Below the pieces are notes generated by a model. The model searched no databases. It was not told where the DNA came from and saw nothing but the letters and a program-made list of their open reading frames with translations. A stretch of DNA of 21,288 nt, taken from CAYLGT01 sp964383465 (GTDB lineage Bacteria; Patescibacteriota; Saccharimonadia; Saccharimonadales; Saccharimonadaceae). The DNA lies in NCBI GenBank assembly GCA_964383465.1, contig CAYLGT010000013.1:1-21288 (forward strand), written 5' to 3'. Each line of letters begins with the position of its first letter. Within the stretch, counting starts at the first letter, position 1. Positions 14,477 through 19,425 of this stretch are shown here, piece after piece. Position numbers and translations under genes: made by a program.

Positions 14477-14511
14477 AGTATAGTGAGCTCATGCTGAAAA
14501 CAAGCTGAAAA
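14477..14511 (-). promoter_or_regulatory. Promoter of the FMN-binding gene with tandem 11-bp repeats
   Basis: On the minus strand TTTTCAGCTTG (14511-14501) and TTTTCAGCATG (14500-14490) adjoin head to tail and differ at one position. After 7 bp comes TATACT (14482-14477). There is no consensus -35; the repeats cover that region with a period of one helical turn. Class II activation by an OmpR/PhoB-family regulator is a reasonable model. Confidence 0.6.
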
Positions 14512-14531
14512 GCACGTTAGATTCCTCACAG

Positions 14532-14540
14532 TGGTATCAT
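14532..14540 (+). promoter_or_regulatory. Extended -10 promoter of eno
   Basis: TGG (14532-14534) followed by TATCAT (14535-14540) ends 8 nt before the eno ATG. AGGAG sits between the -10 and the ATG, so a transcript starting at the usual distance would lack it. Either the message is leaderless or an upstream start is used. Confidence 0.5.
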
Positions 14541-14548
14541 AGGAGTAT

Positions 14549-15835
14549 ATGAGCATAAGCATCTTGTCTGTGCATGGGCGCCAGATACTCGATTCACGTG
14601 GTAATCCGACGGTAGAAGCCGACGTGAGACTCTCCGACGGCAGCTTCGGTCGGGCGGCTGTACCTTCCGGAGCAAGTACTGGTTCGCGCGAAGCTATAGA
14701 ACTTCGCGATGGCTCTGGTGTCTATGAGGGCAAAGGTGTCATCACGGCTGTCGTAAACCTGAACACAACGATCAACCGGGCCCTCAAACACAAAGACCCT
14801 TTCGACCAGTCAGCGATCGACTCACTCCTACGAGAGCTCGACGGAACCGAGAACAAATCAAACCTGGGCGCCAACGCTATTCTGGCTGCTAGCCTCGCGG
14901 TTGCCAAAGCCGCAGCTGCCTCCAAAAAGCTCGCGCTCTACCGCTACGTCGCGACCCTCGCCGGCACCAGCCACCAGATGAGCCTTCCGCTTCCGATGAT
15001 GAATGTCATGAACGGTGGACAGCATGCCGCAGAGTGTACGGACATCCAGGAGTACATGATCATCCCCGTTGGCGCCAAGACGTTTGCAGAAGCACTCGAA
15101 ATGGGTTCTCACGTATTTCACGCACTCGGTAAAGTACTCTCCGAAAGCGGCTACCCGACTACAGTTGGTGACGAAGGTGGCTATGCGCCTCGTGTGAAAA
15201 ACGGTAACCGCGAACCGCTCGACCACATCATAACGGCTATAGAGCGTGCTGGGCTGAGGCCTGGTCACGACGTCGCCCTAGGCCTCGACGTGGCCGCGAG
15301 TGAATTTTTCGAAGACGGGCACTATCATCTTCGATCTGAAAAAGTGAAAAAATCAGCCGGCGATCTCATCCGTTGGTACGAGGCGCTCGCTAACAAGTTC
15401 CCTATCGTTTCACTTGAAGATGGTCTCGATGAAAGTGACTGGGATAACTGGACGAAACTCCGGGAAGCCCTGGGCGATAAGCTGCAGCTTGTCGGCGACG
15501 ATCTACTCGTCACAAACACAGCAATCCTCGAAAACGCCATCCACATAAACGCCGCCAACGCCATTTTGATCAAACCAAACCAGATCGGCACACTAACAGA
15601 AACCATCGAGGCCGTCCTCATGGCAAAGCAAGCGGGTTGGCGCACTGTCATGAGCCACCGTTCGGGCGAAACAGAGGATACGACCATCGCCCATCTGGCC
15701 GTTGGTCTCGGGACGGGCCAGATAAAAACTGGTTCACTCTCGCGTTCAGAGCGTATCGCGAAGTATAATGAATTATTAAGGATAGCCGAAGCAGAGCCAG
15801 ACCTATCGCTGGCGAGGCCATTTGGCAAACCATAA
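14549..15835 (+). CDS. eno: Enolase
   Basis: Enolase converts 2-phosphoglycerate to phosphoenolpyruvate in glycolysis. The 428-residue length is normal. Motifs include RQILDSRGNPTVE, VPSGASTG (39-45), MMNVMNGGQHA (150-160), VGDEGGYAP (207-214) with the catalytic Glu209, and the Mg ligands Asp247, Glu290 and Asp317. The catalytic Lys342 is in LIKPNQIGT, followed by the signature SHRSGETEDTTIAHLAVG (369-386). The segment usually reading NGG(A/S)HADN is NGGQHAAECTD, a local variation near a mobile loop. It is divergent from the FMN-binding gene (79 nt) and starts an operon with the dehydrogenase-mutase fusion. Stop TAA. Confidence 0.97.
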   Translation: MSISILSVHGRQILDSRGNPTVEADVRLSDGSFGRAAVPSGASTGSREAIELRDGSGVYEGKGVITAVVNLNTTINRALKHKDPFDQSAIDSLLRELDGTENKSNLGANAILAASLAVAKAAAASKKLALYRYVATLAGTSHQMSLPLPMMNVMNGGQHAAECTDIQEYMIIPVGAKTFAEALEMGSHVFHALGKVLSESGYPTTVGDEGGYAPRVKNGNREPLDHIITAIERAGLRPGHDVALGLDVAASEFFEDGHYHLRSEKVKKSAGDLIRWYEALANKFPIVSLEDGLDESDWDNWTKLREALGDKLQLVGDDLLVTNTAILENAIHINAANAILIKPNQIGTLTETIEAVLMAKQAGWRTVMSHRSGETEDTTIAHLAVGLGTGQIKTGSLSRSERIAKYNELLRIAEAEPDLSLARPFGKP

Positions 15836-15847
15836 ACTAAAAGACGG

Positions 15848-17488
15848 GTGGGAACTGTGGCAGTTATAACTTTCTACGACACAACGAGCATGGACACGTT
15901 CCAGCTAAGTGATGGGCTCAAAGATACCGATCACTACTGGGAGTTCAAGTCAGAGACGATCAACCTCGGCAACCTGAACCCTGAGTCAGAAGTTATTTCG
16001 GTCTTTATTTCCAGCAACGTGACTCGTGAAATCATCGAGCATCTCCCGAAATTACGACTTATCGCTACTCGTTCAACCGGCTTTGACCACATAGACCTCG
16101 ATTACGCCAACCAGCGAGGCATCACAGTGGTCAACGTCCCAACCTATGGTGAAAACACTGTTGCCGAGCATGCATTTGCTCTTATGCTCGCCGTTACACG
16201 TAACCTCATCCAAACCGTCAGTGATACTTCACTCGGTAAATTCGTCGCCAGCCATCACACCGGTCTCGACCTCAAAGGCCGCACACTAGGCATCGTTGGG
16301 ATGGGTCATATCGGCCAACATATGGCGCATATTGCACGCGGCTTCGAAATGGACGTCGTGGCCTACGATGTTCATCAGGACGATGAGCTCGCCAAGAAAC
16401 TCGGTTTTACCTACCGCAGCCTGAACGACCTGCTCGGCGGCAGCGACATCGTCTCACTTCATGCACCGCTCACGCCTGGGAATTACCACCTGATCAACCA
16501 CCACAGTATCGAAAAGATGAAGCCTGGTGCCATCCTCATCAACACTGCCCGTGGTGAACTCGTCGAAAACCGTGCGCTTATCACTGCACTAAAAAGCAAA
16601 TTACTTGCTGGTGCAGGCCTCGACACGATCGAAGGCGAACACTACCTTTCGACACAAGCCCTCATGGACGCCATTACCGACAACGCCACTGCACCCCTTG
16701 CCTACGAATTTGCCTCTGAGGACCGTGTGCTGCTGCAGCTGCCAAACGTCGTCGTCACACAGCATGCAGCCTTCAACACAGCCGAGGCCATCAAACGCAT
16801 CAACGACACAACCTGCACCAACATCACCCGTTTTTGGTTCGGTGAAACACCAAACAAAGTCCAGGCCGCAAAAAGCTCGGGCAAACTGGTTATCATTCGC
16901 CACGGTGAATCAGAGTGGAATGCCCTGGGTAAATGGACCGGTATCACCGACGTCCACCTCACTCAGTCTGGCGTGAATCATTCAGCCCATCTCGGTGAAG
17001 CACTCAAAAACATCCAGTTCGACTATGCTTATACGTCACAGCAAATCCGTACCCGCGAGACACTCGAAGCACTCATCAACGGCTCCGGTCAGCTTAGCCT
17101 CCCACACGAGGCAGCGCGAGCCCTCAACGAGCGCGATTACGGTGTTTACACAGGCATGAACAAAGAGCAAATCAAGGAAATGATTGGCGAGGCTGCATTC
17201 GACGAACTACGTCGTAGTTGGAATGGTCCAGTTGAAGGCGGAGAGTCGCTCGAGCAGGTCTACCAACGAGTACTGCCATTTTACCTGCGTATCGCTCTGC
17301 CCCGTCTTCGTCATGGCCAAAACGTACTCATCGTTGCCCATGGCAACTCAATTCGCTCGCTCATCAAATACATCGAAAACATTTCAGATCACGACATAGG
17401 AAGTACCGAGATGATTCAGGACGAAGCGATTGTGTACGAAGTCGATTCCGAAGGACGCAGCAAACACAAAGACATCATCGCAGCCTAA
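15848..17488 (+). CDS. Fusion: D-2-hydroxyacid dehydrogenase plus 2,3-BPG-type phosphoglycerate mutase
   Basis: One uninterrupted frame of 546 residues carries two enzymes. Residues 1-335 are a D-isomer 2-hydroxyacid dehydrogenase resembling D-lactate dehydrogenase: STGFDHIDLDYANQRG, the NAD motif GMGHIG (151-156), catalytic Arg235 in NTARGELVE, the acidic residue in DTIEGE (259-264), and His306 in TQHAAFNT. Residues 346-546 are a histidine phosphatase-type phosphoglycerate mutase: LVIIRHGESEWN with phospho-acceptor His352, LNERDYGVYTGMNK (427-438), GESLEQVYQRV, and VAHGNSIRSLIKYIE with His498. The linker is about ten residues. GTG 15848 and GTG 15857 are both possible; GGTGGGA favours 15857. 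It lies 12-21 nt after eno. D-3-phosphoglycerate dehydrogenase activity is a less likely alternative for the first half. Stop TAA. Confidence 0.93.
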   Translation: MGTVAVITFYDTTSMDTFQLSDGLKDTDHYWEFKSETINLGNLNPESEVISVFISSNVTREIIEHLPKLRLIATRSTGFDHIDLDYANQRGITVVNVPTYGENTVAEHAFALMLAVTRNLIQTVSDTSLGKFVASHHTGLDLKGRTLGIVGMGHIGQHMAHIARGFEMDVVAYDVHQDDELAKKLGFTYRSLNDLLGGSDIVSLHAPLTPGNYHLINHHSIEKMKPGAILINTARGELVENRALITALKSKLLAGAGLDTIEGEHYLSTQALMDAITDNATAPLAYEFASEDRVLLQLPNVVVTQHAAFNTAEAIKRINDTTCTNITRFWFGETPNKVQAAKSSGKLVIIRHGESEWNALGKWTGITDVHLTQSGVNHSAHLGEALKNIQFDYAYTSQQIRTRETLEALINGSGQLSLPHEAARALNERDYGVYTGMNKEQIKEMIGEAAFDELRRSWNGPVEGGESLEQVYQRVLPFYLRIALPRLRHGQNVLIVAHGNSIRSLIKYIENISDHDIGSTEMIQDEAIVYEVDSEGRSKHKDIIAA

Positions 17489-17499
17489 TCACAAAGAAA

Positions 17500-17531
17500 A
17501 TGGGCGACACCTAGAAATAGATGTCGCCCAT
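17500..17531 (-). terminator. Terminator hairpin between the fusion gene and the 87-aa gene
   Basis: ATGGGCGACA (17500-17509) and TGTCGCCCAT (17522-17531) pair perfectly. An inner CTA/TAG stem is capped by a GAAA tetraloop. On the minus strand TTTTCTTT follows, so it terminates the 87-aa gene; on the plus strand only TTG follows, giving at most weak termination of the fusion gene. Confidence 0.8.
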
Positions 17532-17554
17532 TGTGAGTCTCATGAGCATCGCGC

Positions 17555-17818
17555 TCAGGTAGTTGAGCCGACGGCGCGAACCGTGTCCACGAAATCCGAA
17601 AGCTTGAAGTGAGTTCGGCCCATCCTGGCGTCGGTGTAGAGCCGCAGTAGCGGCGGCGGAAGTTCTGCTCGCTTGCAGCACAGCAGCGCGCAGGCATCGG
17701 AGCAAAAGGACATGACTTCGTCGGCGTTCAGCGCTTCGCCGTGTTGGTGGCCAGGGTGCCGAGACAGTTCGGCGAGCAGTTCGCTCATGGCGTCTTGGAC
17801 TGCCAGTGCCTGGGGCAT
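17555..17818 (-). CDS. Small hypothetical protein with clustered cysteines
   Basis: I do not recognise this 87-residue protein. It starts MPQALAVQDAMSELLAELS, continues with a His-rich turn (HPGHQH, 21-26), then FCSDACALLCCKR (38-50) with cysteines at 39, 43, 47 and 48, a proline break (ELPPPLL), and a helical C-terminus. No signal or membrane segment is evident. The ATG at 17818 is preferred over 17842 because GAGGAGGAG lies two bases upstream of it. The gene is a complete free-standing unit: near-consensus promoter (17903-17931), 5' leader of about 78 nt, strong ribosome-binding site, and terminator. It stops with TGA, unlike most genes here. The histidines and cysteines could bind metal, but this is not demonstrated. 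Confidence 0.65.
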   Translation of the reverse strand: MPQALAVQDAMSELLAELSRHPGHQHGEALNADEVMSFCSDACALLCCKRAELPPPLLRLYTDARMGRTHFKLSDFVDTVRAVGSTT

Positions 17819-17902
17819 AGCTCCTCCTCGAGAATGAGACAAAAATGCACGTATCTAAATTGTTCGACGTACTTGCGGCCGCGTTACCTAGATAGGCTTT
17901 TA

Positions 17903-17931
17903 GTTATAGTGTTTTTCAGGAGCCGTGTCAA
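17903..17931 (-). promoter_or_regulatory. Near-consensus promoter of the 87-aa gene
   Basis: On the minus strand TTGACA (17931-17926), a 17-bp spacer and TATAAC (17908-17903) match consensus at 11 of 12 positions. The predicted start is near 17896, giving a leader of about 78 nt. The leader contains TATCTA and TAGATA segments that could pair around a GC-rich core containing GCGGCCGC. Confidence 0.8.
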
Positions 17932-17940
17932 CAAATGGTG

Positions 17941-18210
17941 TTAGCTACGTTTCAGTAATTGTTTGACGCGACCTTCGTTGATACCGTTCGTCACGTTCGA
18001 AAAACCATGCATCATCAGTATCTGATGCACCGTGTTGGCGCGCGAGCCACTACGACAATACACGATGATTGGCGTGTCTTTTGGCGCACTAGCGAGCGGC
18101 TCGGGTAGTTGAGCACTCATAAATTGTGCTGGTGGTATGTTGATCGAGCCTTCTACGTGGCTCATGGCATACTCGAAGTCTTCTCGAGTATCTATAATAA
18201 GTGTATTCAT
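17941..18210 (-). CDS. Single-domain rhodanese-like sulfurtransferase
   Basis: Rhodaneses carry sulfane sulfur on a catalytic cysteine. From ATG 18210 the protein has 89 residues, the size of a single rhodanese domain such as PspE or GlpE. It begins MNTLIIDTREDFEYAMSHV, with the family's D(T/V)R(E/T) motif and SHVEGSINIPP. The active-site loop is YCRSGSR with Cys52. The loop length of six residues after Cys suits a sulfurtransferase rather than a Cdc25-like phosphatase. No signal peptide is seen, so it is probably cytoplasmic. An in-frame ATG at 18219 lies inside a palindrome and would add three residues. The physiological sulfur donor cannot be inferred. Stop TAA. Confidence 0.92.
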   Translation of the reverse strand: MNTLIIDTREDFEYAMSHVEGSINIPPAQFMSAQLPEPLASAPKDTPIIVYCRSGSRANTVHQILMMHGFSNVTNGINEGRVKQLLKRS

Positions 18211-18229
18211 ACTATACATTGTATAGTAT
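18209..18229. promoter_or_regulatory. 21-bp palindrome at the rhodanese start (operator candidate)
   Basis: Arms ATACTATACA (18209-18218) and TGTATAGTAT (18220-18229) are perfect complements around one central base. The site overlaps the ATG at 18210 and -10-like TATACA and TATAGT sequences. It fills the 24-nt gap between the upstream gene and the rhodanese gene. A repressor bound here would block transcription; alternatively it is a small mRNA hairpin. Confidence 0.5.
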
Positions 18230-18234
18230 TTTGG

Positions 18235-18852
18235 CTAAGATATCACGGGCATTTTTCTAAACCAGGCCTTATCCTCGAGTTCCGCGAGAATCGCCTGAGC
18301 CACCGTCTTACGGGTGACTAGTAGTTTAGCCGGACCACCTTCACTGAGATGAAAGGTTTGCACCGGACCATTACCGAGCTTCAACACTCGCATCACCGTC
18401 CAGTTCGTTGACGACTCTCGCAGCACCGCAGCATGCGCGATCCCATCGTGAATCCGCTCCGGATCGATGAGCTTTATCGCTACGTTAAGCACCCGATCGA
18501 TGAGCGACGGAGAGTCTTGCTGAGTCCTCACACCAGTTCCAGTCAGGCTTATAAGGCGCTTCACACCTTGTTCATGCATAACGCTCAGCACTAACGACAT
18601 GATCTCGGTCTGAACAAACGATGGACTGTTTTTGACATGACCAACTAGGCTGACTACTGCTTCGGCACCAGTGAGAAGTTCTACGATATGCTTCTTGTTG
18701 GTGGCGTCACCGCGCACGACAGTCAGTCGTTCATGTTTGGGAACGATTTCACCGCTACGAACGCCTGCACGAACCGTATGTCCGGCATGTAGCGCGGCAT
18801 CAACAAATACCCTGCCCGACCTGCCGCCTGCTCCAATAACTGCGATAACCAT
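18235..18852 (-). CDS. NAD(P)-binding protein, NmrA/atypical SDR type
   Basis: This 205-residue protein has an N-terminal Rossmann fold: MVIAVIGAGGRSGR with the glycine motif GAGGRSG at 7-13, then VRSGE and RGDATN, and ISLTGTGVRT (102-111). This is the pattern of NAD(P)H-binding, NmrA-like atypical short-chain dehydrogenases. The Tyr-x3-Lys catalytic pair of classical enzymes is missing, so it may be a redox sensor or reductase of unknown substrate. The ATG at 18852 is chosen because TATACT ends 6 nt before it and the glycine motif follows at once. A longer frame reaching 19068 overlaps the hydrolase gene and adds no family sequence. Stop TAG. Confidence 0.85.
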   Translation of the reverse strand: MVIAVIGAGGRSGRVFVDAALHAGHTVRAGVRSGEIVPKHERLTVVRGDATNKKHIVELLTGAEAVVSLVGHVKNSPSFVQTEIMSLVLSVMHEQGVKRLISLTGTGVRTQQDSPSLIDRVLNVAIKLIDPERIHDGIAHAAVLRESSTNWTVMRVLKLGNGPVQTFHLSEGGPAKLLVTRKTVAQAILAELEDKAWFRKMPVIS

Positions 18853-18858
18853 AAGTAC

Positions 18859-18888
18859 AGTATATCGCAGCCTAGCGGAGTGCGCCAA
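18859..18888 (-). promoter_or_regulatory. Leaderless-type promoter of the NAD(P)-binding gene
   Basis: On the minus strand TTGGCG (18888-18883), an 18-bp spacer and TATACT (18864-18859) lead directly, after 6 nt, to ATG 18852. The expected transcription start is the A of the ATG. The -35 lies inside the end of the hydrolase gene. Confidence 0.55.
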
Positions 18889-19420
18889 AGTGAAACAAGT
18901 TGATCCAAGCAATCGCAAGCATATGGGTCGGGATCTTGAAACGCCTTGTTTGGGCACCAGGAATTTTACTGTCATCTGGATGCACAGTTTGGTCATACTG
19001 GGAGTAGAGCACTCGTATGCGATCAACTGGGAGATCTGCTGCCTCATGAAGTTTATCAACGGCCGCAACCGCGGGTATGAGGGCTATGTTTTTGCTGCTA
19101 TACCCATCGCCAATCGTGCTCACTCGCAGGTTCTTGCCGCACACTGTCACGCAGCGCAGGTTTGTTGCTGCGCAGACTGCGACCGCTACAGCACCGCCAG
19201 CACTCTCGCCAACTAGTACTACTTCAGCGTCTTTTGGTGCACGACCAATTGCTTTTTGAACCCGACGAACTTTACTCTCGTACGACTCGCCGCTACTCCA
19301 GTGCATGGACACAAGCTCGGTGCTTACGTCGCCCCTCAGACGCCAGGTTTTTAAGAAAAACTGTCGAACTGGATCATAGCTATCGCCAAGCCCAGGGATA
19401 TATATGAAGTGTTGCTTCAT
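18872..19420 (-). CDS. Small alpha/beta hydrolase
   Basis: The 182-residue protein has a minimal alpha/beta hydrolase layout. It starts MKQHFIYIPGLGDSYDP, with an oxyanion-region GLGDS. The nucleophile elbow is VGESAGGAV with Ser73 (GxSxG). Asp143 in YSQYDQTVHPDD and His166 in KIPTHMLA are the likely remaining triad members. No signal peptide is present. The substrate cannot be inferred; esterase or lipase-like activity is typical of the fold. It begins 5 nt after the ileS stop, with AAAGG some ten bases before the ATG, so it is probably cotranscribed with ileS. Stop TAG. Confidence 0.85.
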   Translation of the reverse strand: MKQHFIYIPGLGDSYDPVRQFFLKTWRLRGDVSTELVSMHWSSGESYESKVRRVQKAIGRAPKDAEVVLVGESAGGAVAVAVCAATNLRCVTVCGKNLRVSTIGDGYSSKNIALIPAVAAVDKLHEAADLPVDRIRVLYSQYDQTVHPDDSKIPGAQTRRFKIPTHMLAIAWINLFHFGALR

Positions 19421-19425
19421 CTGTT

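Noticed and set aside
14470..14562. Upstream starts that would lengthen the FMN-binding protein by 31 residues
   Set aside because: That stretch contains the promoter and the tandem repeats; transcription most likely begins at or next to ATG 14469.
18853..19068. N-terminal extension of the NAD(P)-binding protein to 277 residues
   Set aside because: The extra sequence overlaps the hydrolase gene in another frame and resembles no family, and a -10 box and the glycine motif mark ATG 18852.
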